Shown: positions 6,191-14,337, counted from the stretch's first letter. The stretch is 18,875 nt of DNA from Deltaproteobacteria bacterium (GCA_030623035.1 JAUXFK010000020.1:1-18875), one strand, 5' to 3'. Numbers and translations are program-made. Notes: generated by a model not told the origin, from the sequence alone.

Positions 6191-7201
6191 TCAATCCCTT
6201 AGACTTTTTATTATCTCCTGATAACCATCTGCCATGCGGCGAATTACCTCTTGAGCTGAAACAATCTCATTTATACTCCCGGCAATTGAGCCACAGGCTA
6301 CAGAACCATATTCGATATTCCCATCGATGATAGCAGCAGGGACACGCCGCCAACCCTTGAGATTATCACCGCAGCGCTCATATTCTCGTATTTCTTCGAA
6401 GGTAGCTCCTATGGCTTCCAATTCCATATGATGTTTCGTGTATGCATTTTTAATGCATCTCGATATACCGGTGCGACGGCCAAATGCAACTGTGCTCGTA
6501 TCATCCGCATCGATAACGGCTTGTTTCATATTGGAATGCGCATTACACTCCGAAGTCGCTAAGAAACGAGTACCCATATAGACACCTTCTGCCCCGAGTG
6601 CAAAAGCGGCAACCAGACCTCGAGCGTCAGCAATTCCTCCGGCAGCGATCACCGGTATTTTCACAGCATCAACAACTTGGGGGATCAAAACAAAGGTTGG
6701 TAGCTCATCCGGGCCAATATGGCCACCTGCTTCATAACCAATACAAACAACTGCATCTACACCGGCTTTCTCAGCCTTTTTTGCATGCTTGACCGAAGTG
6801 ACAATATGGATCACCTTAACGCCAACATCATGTAGCTTCTGGGTGAATGCTTCAGGTGAGCCCATAGAGACATTGGCTATTGGTATCCCCTCGTCAAGGG
6901 CCGCGGCAATTCTACGTTCGTTCATGATCTTCTGTTTTCCCCAGCCAATGGGGAAATTAACTGCAAATGGTTTACCGGTCAGTGTCTTTATCTTGCGTAT
7001 CTGCTCTCTCAAACGCTTTTCCACAGTATCCAGGTCTTTTGCCTCCTCCTGATTCTTCTCTCCAGCCGCAGGTCCCAGGGTACCCAGTCCCCCGGCATCA
7101 GAAACCGCTGCCACCAGCTCAGCACGCGTAATCCAGGCCATCGGTCCCTGAATTATGGGATACTCAATGCCGAAAAGCTCACAGATTCTCGTTCTTTTCA
7201 T
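6191..7201 (-). CDS. NMO/FabK-family FMN flavoprotein (nitronate monooxygenase-like), copy 2
   Basis: A 336-aa TIM-barrel flavoprotein, paralogue of the one at 351-1316. Motifs: IEYPIIQGPMAWIT (12-25), active-site EAGGHIG with His161, FMN loop AAGGIADARG (186-195) and GTRF (210-213). It has an extra charged insertion near residues 46-60 compared with its paralogue. AGGAGG lies about 5 nt before the ATG at 7201. It follows a CaiB-type gene by 38 nt, so it belongs to the same transcript; the repeat element lies downstream. Annotation pipelines would call it nitronate monooxygenase, but among CoA-thioester genes a role in enoyl-thioester reduction is at least as reasonable. Confidence 0.87.
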   Translation of the reverse strand: MKRTRICELFGIEYPIIQGPMAWITRAELVAAVSDAGGLGTLGPAAGEKNQEEAKDLDTVEKRLREQIRKIKTLTGKPFAVNFPIGWGKQKIMNERRIAAALDEGIPIANVSMGSPEAFTQKLHDVGVKVIHIVTSVKHAKKAEKAGVDAVVCIGYEAGGHIGPDELPTFVLIPQVVDAVKIPVIAAGGIADARGLVAAFALGAEGVYMGTRFLATSECNAHSNMKQAVIDADDTSTVAFGRRTGISRCIKNAYTKHHMELEAIGATFEEIREYERCGDNLKGWRRVPAAIIDGNIEYGSVACGSIAGSINEIVSAQEVIRRMADGYQEIIKSLRD

Positions 7202-7239
7202 CTCTGCCTCCTGATCTTGAAAAAAACCTTCTGCCGAAC

Positions 7240-8457
7240 TTACTCTAATGCACCGCTTTGGATGAGTTCGACAAATTCCTCATCAGACATGCCAAGGATA
7301 TGATGACATATATACTCATTGTGTTCCCCAAGACAGGGGGAAGCCATCCTCACCTCGCACGGAGTCTTTGAGAATTGAAAAGGCGGGTTATCAAAAGGTA
7401 CTTCTCCAATCTCGCTGTGATTGAGCAATTTAAAGTGTCCCTTATGTCGAAACTGGGGATTATTATGGAGGTCTTCCCCTGTAGCGATAATTCCAGAGGC
7501 TACACCGACTTGTTGCATCAGGGACATCACCTCTTCTGGAGTATGTTTAAGTGTCCAGCTCTCTACCAGCCTGTCCAGTTCATCTTCGTTTCTCTTCCTT
7601 TGAAGCAAAGAAGAGAAGCTTGTATCCTTAGTCCACGGTGGATTCCCAATAACTCTGCAAAAGGCATCCCATTGTTCATCATTACATACAGCAATCGTGC
7701 ACCAACGATCCTCTCCTTTACAGCGGTAAGCTCCATGGGGGGCAGCGGATTCTTCCCGGTTGCTTACTCGAGTTGCAAGTCTCCCATTGGATGTATAGTC
7801 CAAAATGAGAGGACCGAGGAAGTGTGTGCCTGTCTCCAGTTGGGAATGGTCTATATATTGCCCTTTCCCCGATCTTTGACGGTAGATTAAAGAAGCAACG
7901 ATAACCGCAATGAGCCACTGAGGAGAAACCACATCCGTATAGGAACCAAATGGGCCAACAGGACCACTATCCGGGTAACCGGTCACTTCATGGAAACCTG
8001 CCATGGCCGCAGCCTGGACTCCATACCCCTTAAACCGGGCAAGGGGGCCCTTTTGCCCCATCTGGCAAGTGCTCAACATGATAATGTCAGGCTTTACCTC
8101 CTTTACGCTTTCATAGTCCAGGCCATGTTTGGCAACCACGCCAGGGGCATTGCTCTCAATGAATACATCTGTCCACTCAATGAGGCGATGCATCACCTTG
8201 ATACCTTGCGGATGAGTAAGGTCAAGAGTCATCCCATATTTATCCGCATTGTATTTATTAAAATAGGCGGCACGGTTTATACCAGCGATCCCGTCCTTAA
8301 ACGGGAATATAATCCTGAGTGTATCCGGCCTTCTTGCAGTCTCAATGTGTATAACAGTCGCCCCACAATCACCAAGTATTCTCCCGACACATGGCCCAAC
8401 AGCAACTCTCGTCAACTCAACGATCTTCAATCCTTCTAATGGAAGCGGCTTTTTCAT
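7240..8457 (-). CDS. CaiB/BaiF family III CoA-transferase with catalytic Asp
   Basis: A 405-aa family III CoA-transferase, normal length. The N-terminal segment LEGLKIVELTRVAVGPCVGR and the later RSGKGQYIDHSQLE are family signatures. Asp175 in GSYTDVVSP lies 21 residues before the SGKGQ motif, the same spacing as catalytic Asp169 in formyl-CoA transferase, so it should form the acyl-aspartyl anhydride intermediate. It moves CoA between carboxylates without ATP; the acids are unknown. The gene begins 2 nt after the stop of the second CaiB-type gene, implying tight translational coupling and possibly a heteromeric enzyme, as in benzylsuccinate CoA-transferase (BbsEF). Cytoplasmic. Confidence 0.9.
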   Translation of the reverse strand: MKKPLPLEGLKIVELTRVAVGPCVGRILGDCGATVIHIETARRPDTLRIIFPFKDGIAGINRAAYFNKYNADKYGMTLDLTHPQGIKVMHRLIEWTDVFIESNAPGVVAKHGLDYESVKEVKPDIIMLSTCQMGQKGPLARFKGYGVQAAAMAGFHEVTGYPDSGPVGPFGSYTDVVSPQWLIAVIVASLIYRQRSGKGQYIDHSQLETGTHFLGPLILDYTSNGRLATRVSNREESAAPHGAYRCKGEDRWCTIAVCNDEQWDAFCRVIGNPPWTKDTSFSSLLQRKRNEDELDRLVESWTLKHTPEEVMSLMQQVGVASGIIATGEDLHNNPQFRHKGHFKLLNHSEIGEVPFDNPPFQFSKTPCEVRMASPCLGEHNEYICHHILGMSDEEFVELIQSGALE

Positions 8458-8459
8458 GT

Positions 8460-9698
8460 CTAGATTACCCCTCCCTGTTTCAAAACAACCAGGTCATCTC
8501 TGGAAAGCCCTAATTCACCTTGGTATATCTCCATATTATGCTCGCCGATGAGGGGGGCTCTTTTTTGTTTTTTTATCGGAGTCTCAGTCAAAACCGCGAA
8601 AGGACCCGGATAAGTAATCGATGTCCCCAATTCAGTGTGCTCCACATCAATCCAAAAATTCCTCGCTTTGAGTTGAGGGTTTTCCAGAAGATCCCTGATA
8701 TTATTAACAGGAGCAAGAAACAGGGTATTCTGCAAAGCCCAATCGAACAGCTCCCCCTTTTTCTTCGTGGCAATAAAACCTGCCAGTGCGTCAGAGAGGC
8801 GATCGAAAAAGTCCTGGGATGTTGTGGATACATCCAGTTCAGAGAAATCAAAATCTCGCAACCAATCAGGGCACATCCCTTCAGCGTCCATCCATTTTAT
8901 AAACAGGTTCTGTCCGGAAGCGGCGGCAGCGCCTCCGATTAGAAACATCATTACATGACCGTCCTTGCATGGAAACAGTATCTGCATTCGAGCCGTACCG
9001 ATCTGTCGCCATGTTCCCTCCCGTTTCAGATTCATCCCTGCATAAGACCACCATTCCTGAGTAGCATATGTAGCCCAGGTCGCTGATTGCTGCATGGAAA
9101 CCTCCACGCTTTGCCCTTCCCCTGTCATTTGCTGATGGTAAAAAGCAATCATAGAGGCAGCAGCAGCCCACGAACCCGTATGGAAACAGGACTGAGGTAC
9201 TGGGATGCGTATCGGTTCACGCGTCGGTTCCCCACTGATATAGCTCAATCCACCAAGTCCCATAATTACGATATCCGTTCCTTTGTAATTCGCATAGGGA
9301 CCATCAATGCCGAAAGGGGTTATCGAGGTCATCACCAGTTTTGGGTTTAGTTTACTAAGGACATCATAATCCAATCCCAGTTTGCTCATATATTGGGGAG
9401 GGAAAGATTGAATGACGAAGTCCGCAGTCTTCACAAGCTCTTTAAAGAGTTCTATACCGCCAGCGCTTTTAAGATTCAAGGTTATGCTACGCTTGTTGGT
9501 ATTCAGAAAAAACCAGAAGAGGCTTCTTTCATGGTGAGGAATATCCTGATAGAAAGGACCTCTTCTCCGTGCCGAATTCCCTGATGGAGGCTCTACAATA
9601 ACGACATCCGCACCCATATCGCCAAGAATCCGGCCACAAAGCAGTCCCTTTTCATCGGTTAGATCCAAAACCCTTACCGAATCAAGCAGATTGTCCAC
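8460..9698 (-). CDS. CaiB/BaiF family III CoA-transferase lacking the catalytic Asp
   Basis: A 412-aa paralogue with the family signatures SVRVLDLTDEKGLLCGRILG (7-26) and TGEGQSVEVSMQQS (192-205). Counting 21 residues back from TGEGQ places Cys171, in PQSCFHTG, at the position of the catalytic Asp. Many CaiB relatives with a PQSxxHxG segment show the same loss, and their activity is often unproven. The start is GTG at 9698, directly abutting the stop codon of the dehydratase gene at 9699-9701, with GAGGG about 10 nt upstream. With the Asp-containing paralogue 2 nt downstream it may be the structural or CoA-binding half of a heterodimer. That pairing is inferred from context. Confidence 0.88.
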   Translation of the reverse strand: MDNLLDSVRVLDLTDEKGLLCGRILGDMGADVVIVEPPSGNSARRRGPFYQDIPHHERSLFWFFLNTNKRSITLNLKSAGGIELFKELVKTADFVIQSFPPQYMSKLGLDYDVLSKLNPKLVMTSITPFGIDGPYANYKGTDIVIMGLGGLSYISGEPTREPIRIPVPQSCFHTGSWAAAASMIAFYHQQMTGEGQSVEVSMQQSATWATYATQEWWSYAGMNLKREGTWRQIGTARMQILFPCKDGHVMMFLIGGAAAASGQNLFIKWMDAEGMCPDWLRDFDFSELDVSTTSQDFFDRLSDALAGFIATKKKGELFDWALQNTLFLAPVNNIRDLLENPQLKARNFWIDVEHTELGTSITYPGPFAVLTETPIKKQKRAPLIGEHNMEIYQGELGLSRDDLVVLKQGGVI

Positions 9699-10988
9699 CT
9701 ATATCAGTCCCTCTTTTATAAGGTCATCGAGTGGCCTTGCCTTTTTGATCTCCTCAAGTAACGATTGAGGTGGATCAGGATATTTGACCTGCCCATGCTC
9801 CTTTGATGGAAGGATTACTGTAGAAATATGAGGAGGCATCGACCATTCGTCTCTCTGATTTTTCGCCCATGCCTCGATATCCACATAACAATTTCCCTCT
9901 TCCATATACTTTTTTGCAACTTTCCCTTCAAATGTGGTGATATCACCTACCTGGTTAAATGCCCTCAGATCGCCGCACATCTTCCATAGCCAGCCATCGT
10001 CTCCCATCCAGTTGGTAAAGAAGTTGCAAAGCCAGGTCATTCTCTGAGAACCATAGTCATAGGCCCGCTCTACCCCAATACCACGGGCAAAGGCATTTAG
10101 TATGTGAACCAGCTCAGGGACATCTCCAGGCGTATCCGCCTCTTCTGTCTCCACATACTCCAATGCTCTCGGATGCCTTGTCTCATAGTCATATTCAATC
10201 TTATGTGCTCTGAAAAAGGGTGAGCCGGCTCCCATTATCCAGGCAATCTCATCCCTTACACTTAAAGGCCCTTTGATCATAGGACCGACCTGATCTCCAA
10301 CTTGTACGTCCTCCCAATATCTGGGTTTAGAACCTCTCAGTTCCTCTTTATCATACATGTCGAGAATTTTAATCCAGTCCTCTCTCGAATAAACCGGTTT
10401 GGGGATATTACGGTATTTTCCTGCGGAGCTTGCCCTCGCCCTCTCGCTAATGACAGCATGTCCATACTCTTTGGCGATAATCTCATCCTTCTGGTTTATA
10501 TATATGACATCTCCATAATCGATCCATGTCCTTCCGGCTCCCATCCTGCCTTTCTTTTCTACCAGCTCCCGTAATATACAAACTGTCCTGATCTCATCAC
10601 CTGCGAATATGGGTCTATACCATTCCCACTCTCCACCCACATACCAACCATGGATTCCAGGGCCTCCGCTTCCAGGTGACATCCATTGAACGGTATATAA
10701 GTAAGAACCCGGTGCAATGATTCTATCGTACCTGGTTTTCTTTGCATATTCCTCGTCTCGAAATAAAGGATTTGTATCGCCCATGCCGTCAACAAAATGC
10801 ATGATCCCATCCTTTGAGGCCTGCTTATTGAAATAGACCGACCGAGGGAAGAATGGCTTATTTGACCTGTCCCTCCTCCTTTGCTGTGCCTCTAAAGTGA
10901 ATTCTTCATGCTTCTTCTCTTTCTTTTCTTTCTCCTTCTCTAGCCCGATCAGCCTCGCGTGCCCTTCCCATTTATTCTCGTCTGACAT
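9699..10988 (-). CDS. Double-hotdog MaoC-like dehydratase (FAS1-like dehydratase N-terminal domain)
   Basis: A 429-aa protein with two predicted hotdog domains: about 50-195, carrying FVDGMGDTNPLFRDEEYA (65-82), and about 220-395. The first resembles the MaoC N-terminal / FAS1-like dehydratase family. The R-hydratase motif D-x-N-P-h-H keeps Asp71, Asn73 and Pro74 but has Phe76 where the His normally sits. Residues 17-40 form a very charged Lys/Glu-rich lead. It probably hydrates or dehydrates an enoyl/3-hydroxyacyl-CoA; mesaconyl-CoA hydratase-like activity is another possibility, since those enzymes share this architecture. GGAGGAG lies 7 nt before the ATG at 10988. It sits second in the cluster, 74 nt after the CoA-transferase gene. 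Confidence 0.82.
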   Translation of the reverse strand: MSDENKWEGHARLIGLEKEKEKKEKKHEEFTLEAQQRRRDRSNKPFFPRSVYFNKQASKDGIMHFVDGMGDTNPLFRDEEYAKKTRYDRIIAPGSYLYTVQWMSPGSGGPGIHGWYVGGEWEWYRPIFAGDEIRTVCILRELVEKKGRMGAGRTWIDYGDVIYINQKDEIIAKEYGHAVISERARASSAGKYRNIPKPVYSREDWIKILDMYDKEELRGSKPRYWEDVQVGDQVGPMIKGPLSVRDEIAWIMGAGSPFFRAHKIEYDYETRHPRALEYVETEEADTPGDVPELVHILNAFARGIGVERAYDYGSQRMTWLCNFFTNWMGDDGWLWKMCGDLRAFNQVGDITTFEGKVAKKYMEEGNCYVDIEAWAKNQRDEWSMPPHISTVILPSKEHGQVKYPDPPQSLLEEIKKARPLDDLIKEGLI

Positions 10989-11062
10989 CTGTTGCTCCTC
11001 CCCCTTATACAGGTTAAACTACCTTAAAGATCATCACACGCTCCAATACTCTGAGTTCCATC

Positions 11063-12385
11063 TCATCCAAACATCCTGCGAGCCTCTGCCATAAGTTCGT
11101 CACGAAAGTCGGGATGCGCAATAGAGATAAGCGCCCTGGCTCTCTCCCTGGTTGTAGTTCCCCAAAGTTTCGCTATCCCATATTCAGTGACAACATAGTC
11201 AGCACAAGCATAATGTGTGGTGATGATTGTCCCCTCAGGGAGTCGTGGCATTATGCGAGAGATCTTACCTTCACGAGCTGTGGAGGGAAGTACCTGGATA
11301 GAGCGGCCGCCCTTTGACAATAAGGCACCAACGACAAAGGGAAACTGTCCTCCAGTTGCAGATACCCGCCTTTCCCCCAGGGTTTCAGCAGTACTTTGCC
11401 CTGAGAAATCTATGGCTAGCGCATTGTTAACAGCTACCATATTGTCATGACTGGCGATTATCCTGATATCCTCCAGGTAATCCAGAGCAACCAATTCAAA
11501 TAGAGGATTATTGCTGGCCCACAGCATCTCCTCCTTTGATCCACCACCGAGGGAGGTAACCACTGCCTTTCCTGGGTTTGTTGTCTTGTATTTGCCTGTG
11601 ATGACTCCCTCGTTAACCAGGGTGATTATGCCTGGTGGGGTTGCTTCAGAATGCAAACCCAGGTCCTTTTTGCCATCGAGCATCCCCAGTTGAACCAAAG
11701 GCTCGGTTGTTCGTCCCACACCTATTTGAATCGTATCACCGTCATTGATAAGCCCATTTATATGTTTTGCAATATCTTTCAGGTATGGCTCGGGTTCCTT
11801 CAACGCTCTGCCTGCCAGTGATCCCCTACCGATTTGTCCGCCGGATCTCAGGTGTTTAACAAAGTAATCTATCTCTGATACATGTACGTAATTGGCTCCA
11901 TAAGTTCTTATTAACCGGTCATTGACCTCGGCAATTACTGTCTTGCCCATTATTATCTGTTCTCTCTTATTCCATAGGGATTGACCAAAGCTGCAAAAGC
12001 CTTTTTCGTCAGGGGGAGATACTTCGGTAAGGACTACATCCGCGCCAAAAGACAACATATTGGAGCGATACATAGATACGGGAGATCCAAGAACGACATC
12101 TACTCTCTTTGCGTCAACCGCCTCTTGACATGTAGCTGTTGGCATAACTATGGTTACCTTAAATGAATCCTGCCAACCTTCATCATACCAGCCAAAATCA
12201 TAACCAGGCGGAGGGACAAAAACACGGACATCCTTTAGCTCTCCTATCCTGGCTGCAATTGCCAATCCTACAGCATGCGCTTCTCTGCCTGTGGTAAAAA
12301 CGACTGTATTGCCGGATTTAACCGTTTTGGCAGCTTCCTCTGCTGAGACAAGCTTTTTTTCAAATTCCTTTTGCCAGTCTACCAT
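11063..12385 (-). CDS. Acetyl-CoA hydrolase / 4-hydroxybutyrate CoA-transferase family protein
   Basis: A 440-aa class I CoA-transferase of the single-chain type (AbfT / Cat1-like). The N-terminal half (about 13-195) and C-terminal half (200-440) correspond to the two Rossmann-like CoA-transferase domains. The catalytic Glu is Glu247 in LGLHSEATPPG, matching the 'LGIHTEM' motif where Glu forms the glutamyl-CoA thioester. GQIGRGS and the glycine-rich IQIGVGRTTEP (219-229) are also visible. It would transfer CoA from acetyl-CoA or a similar donor to a carboxylic acid. It is the first gene of the long minus-strand cluster, behind a consensus promoter and an AGGGGG ribosome site 8 nt before the ATG. 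Substrate is not predictable. Confidence 0.9.
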   Translation of the reverse strand: MVDWQKEFEKKLVSAEEAAKTVKSGNTVVFTTGREAHAVGLAIAARIGELKDVRVFVPPPGYDFGWYDEGWQDSFKVTIVMPTATCQEAVDAKRVDVVLGSPVSMYRSNMLSFGADVVLTEVSPPDEKGFCSFGQSLWNKREQIIMGKTVIAEVNDRLIRTYGANYVHVSEIDYFVKHLRSGGQIGRGSLAGRALKEPEPYLKDIAKHINGLINDGDTIQIGVGRTTEPLVQLGMLDGKKDLGLHSEATPPGIITLVNEGVITGKYKTTNPGKAVVTSLGGGSKEEMLWASNNPLFELVALDYLEDIRIIASHDNMVAVNNALAIDFSGQSTAETLGERRVSATGGQFPFVVGALLSKGGRSIQVLPSTAREGKISRIMPRLPEGTIITTHYACADYVVTEYGIAKLWGTTTRERARALISIAHPDFRDELMAEARRMFG

Positions 12386-12405
12386 AAATTGCGCCCCCTT
12401 TCTTT

Positions 12406-12420
12406 TAATTTAAAAAATTA
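12406..12420. promoter_or_regulatory. AT-rich palindrome in the leader of the CoA cluster
   Basis: TAATTT-AAA-AAATTA, a perfect 6-bp inverted repeat, lies between the predicted transcription start and the ribosome site of the CoA-transferase gene. It could be an operator, but palindromes like this arise easily in AT-rich DNA. Confidence 0.2.
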
Positions 12421-12439
12421 GATAAAAGGATCGAAAAAG

Positions 12440-12468
12440 ATTATAAAAACCATGAAATAGAGTGTCAA
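12440..12468 (-). promoter_or_regulatory. Consensus sigma70-type promoter for the acyl-CoA cluster
   Basis: On the minus strand TTGACA (12468-12463) and TATAAT (12445-12440) are separated by exactly 17 nt, a full match to the sigma70 consensus. Transcription would start near 12433, giving a leader of about 48 nt before the CoA-transferase ATG. The inverted pair CGAAAAA (12432-12438) and TTTTTCG (12471-12477) flanks it and might bind a repressor. A perfect promoter implies strong expression unless repressed. Confidence 0.8.
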
Positions 12469-12533
12469 GTTTTTTCGTGCTACCTTCTCGATGGAAACGA
12501 ATTTGAGGGGTTATCAAAACGATTCTTTTTTGC

Positions 12534-13481
12534 TTAAAGCCCTGTCATGAGACCTGATTTCGTAAACAGAAAGTAGAATAAAAATGTCAGTACGAAAGAG
12601 ATTGCAGGGGTACCAATCCAGGCGTAAAGGATTTGGTAAAGCTTTTTCATTTTTATGGTTCTGACACCCTTGACCAAACCAACACCCAGGATACCCCCTA
12701 CTGAGGCCTGACTGGTGGAGACCGGAACGCCGATCCCAGCAAAGATATGAACCGTAATGGCTCCAGCTAAGATCACTATGAAGGCTGTGTATGCATCGAG
12801 CTTCACGATCTTCCTGCCCATAGTTATCATCACCTGCTTACTGTAAGTACAAACCCCGAGACCGATACTCAGCCCACCGATTAGACAGGCCTCAAATGGT
12901 GTGAGCATCTCCGGACCAGCGAAGACACCGGTGACATTGGCCACGTTGTTTGCCCCAAGGGCATATGCGCCATATGCCCCTCCGATCATAAGACCCCAGC
13001 GAAGATAAGCGTCGTGCTGGAAGAGATTGAGGTTTAATCTGTTCATAAATTTGCCTATCAGGAAATAGATGATTATGGCAAATATCATCCCTCCCACGGG
13101 CGTTCCTACCCAGCATATTACAACTTTCCCCAGAATCTCTCCATTGAATCTGCCTTGTGTAAGCCCCATGCATACTAGAGAGCCTACAACAGCCTGGGAA
13201 GTTGAAACAGGCAGCTTGAGGTATGTCATAAAGGTAACGGTTAAAGCTGAGCAGAGGGCAACCAGGAAGGCCGAGTTAATTGAAACTCCGCTCAATGCCC
13301 TGTATGTGGCTATCCCTGCCTGCCCCTGAAGCAGTGCTCCCAGCAAAACGAAGACAGCGCAGACAATTACTGCGGTTAAGAAACGGATCATGCGGGAGGC
13401 TACTGCCGTACCGAATATATTGGCTGCATCGTTGGCCCCCAAAGACCATCCCAGAAAGATACCAGAGGCTAGTTGCCACAT
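12534..13481 (-). CDS. PiT-family inorganic phosphate transporter
   Basis: A 315-aa hydrophobic membrane protein of the PiT family (low-affinity phosphate uptake, proton- or sodium-coupled). The inverted internal duplication is plain: GANDAAN (15-21) and GANNVAN (176-182), and PVSTSQA twice (91-97 and 253-259). Around nine to ten membrane spans can be read. It is shorter than E. coli PitA (about 500 aa) because the large central loop is missing, as in many archaeal and anaerobe PiT proteins. The ATG lies 6 nt after the stop of the DUF47 gene and has no clear ribosome site, so translational coupling is likely. Inner membrane. Confidence 0.93.
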   Translation of the reverse strand: MWQLASGIFLGWSLGANDAANIFGTAVASRMIRFLTAVIVCAVFVLLGALLQGQAGIATYRALSGVSINSAFLVALCSALTVTFMTYLKLPVSTSQAVVGSLVCMGLTQGRFNGEILGKVVICWVGTPVGGMIFAIIIYFLIGKFMNRLNLNLFQHDAYLRWGLMIGGAYGAYALGANNVANVTGVFAGPEMLTPFEACLIGGLSIGLGVCTYSKQVMITMGRKIVKLDAYTAFIVILAGAITVHIFAGIGVPVSTSQASVGGILGVGLVKGVRTIKMKKLYQILYAWIGTPAISFVLTFLFYFLFTKSGLMTGL

Positions 13482-13487
13482 CGTTAT

Positions 13488-14135
13488 TTAAATCTGTCTT
13501 TTGATGGCAACGATTCCGATGCGGTCGGCTGCATTTTCTGCCCGGTCGGAAATCTTGCCAATGAGCTGGACGAGTTCCTTGAATAACATCTTTTCGCCTG
13601 TATCCATGTCCGATTTGAAGATTCGTTCAATTAAAGAGCGTTCGAGTCTGTCAGACTCACTTTCCTTGGCATCCACACCTCGAGTCTGGTAAAGGGTTTC
13701 GCTGGGGTTTTCGAACAGGCTGTTCATGGATTCCCTGACCATACGATAGGCTTCTACATTCACTCCCACCAACTTCTGTAAATCTTCTATCATGTCTTCA
13801 TGGAAATCAAGGCATAAGACTTTCGTTAAGAAGAGGACATCTTCAGCAGCGCCGGGAATCTTATCATAAAACTCTAGAAGCGTCAGCAAATCACCTCGGG
13901 AATCGGGCAGTAGCGCCTTTCCATAGAGGGTCATCTGGATTTTACGCCTAAGGTCATCTGCTATAGATTCTAATTTATGTGTCTCCTCTACCTCACGGGT
14001 GAACTCTTGGGTGCATCCGGTGTTTAAGAACCTCATCATGGACTGATTGAATAGCTGCATGCATAAGTCAACTGTTTCCAGATACTTATCTATCATCTTT
14101 CTGACATCTGCCTGCTTCTTCCAGAACAAGGCCAT
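13488..14135 (-). CDS. PhoU-like DUF47 protein (PiT accessory)
   Basis: A 215-aa, mostly helical, highly charged protein of the DUF47/PhoU-like (TIGR00153) family. Features are a MALFWKKQADV start, repeated acid-rich helices such as HKLESIADDLRRKIQ and the C-terminal KISDRAENAADRIGIVAIKR, where the E/D-x3-D metal-binding pattern of PhoU-like bundles is visible. These proteins are almost always encoded beside a PiT permease and are thought to modulate phosphate uptake. The PiT gene follows by 6 nt. The leader of about 127 nt from the predicted transcription start carries the 37-nt shared motif at 14199-14235. AAGGG lies about 10 nt before the ATG. Confidence 0.9.
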   Translation of the reverse strand: MALFWKKQADVRKMIDKYLETVDLCMQLFNQSMMRFLNTGCTQEFTREVEETHKLESIADDLRRKIQMTLYGKALLPDSRGDLLTLLEFYDKIPGAAEDVLFLTKVLCLDFHEDMIEDLQKLVGVNVEAYRMVRESMNSLFENPSETLYQTRGVDAKESESDRLERSLIERIFKSDMDTGEKMLFKELVQLIGKISDRAENAADRIGIVAIKRQI

Positions 14136-14198
14136 GGGTTGTTTCCCTTTTCGTGAGTCTTAGTGGTTTCGCTTTTTGAAAAGAGTCGTTGAAGCTTA

Positions 14199-14235
14199 CT
14201 GATAGCTTTCTATTTCACAGCGCGAAAAATGATAC
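14199..14235 (+). repeat. 37-nt intergenic motif, copy 1
   Basis: Begins CTGATAGCTTTCTATTTCAC and ends with AAAATGATAC. The reverse complement recurs at 17458-17493 with one substitution and one 1-nt length difference. This copy lies in the predicted 5' leader of the DUF47-PiT transcript, antisense to it. Confidence 0.7.
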
Positions 14236-14268
14236 ATCTATTAATTATTTCCTTATATAAGGGATAAA

Positions 14269-14298
14269 ATTATATGATAAAGGTATTCGTTGTGTCAA
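14269..14298 (-). promoter_or_regulatory. Sigma70-type promoter for the DUF47-PiT pair
   Basis: Minus strand TTGACA (14298-14293), 18-nt spacer, TATAAT (14274-14269). Both hexamers are perfect. Predicted start near 14262, leaving a leader of about 127 nt. Confidence 0.75.
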
Positions 14299-14337
14299 GG
14301 GCGTAATATGTTCTATGCAAAAGCGTCTGTTTTTTTC

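Noticed and set aside
7375..8439. Long plus-strand open frames (171 and 149 codons) opposite a CaiB-type gene
   Set aside because: They are antisense to a clear enzyme gene, have no recognisable domain and no ribosome site; they reflect the codon pattern of the real gene.
8520..8942. 140-codon plus-strand frame opposite the second CaiB-type gene
   Set aside because: Antisense shadow with unordered composition and no family resemblance.
7240..10988. 3-hydroxypropionate bicycle genes (mesaconyl-CoA transferase and hydratase)
   Set aside because: A CaiB protein beside a double-hotdog hydratase is reminiscent, but no malyl-CoA lyase, malonyl-CoA reductase or propionyl-CoA synthase is present, and the fold match alone is too weak.
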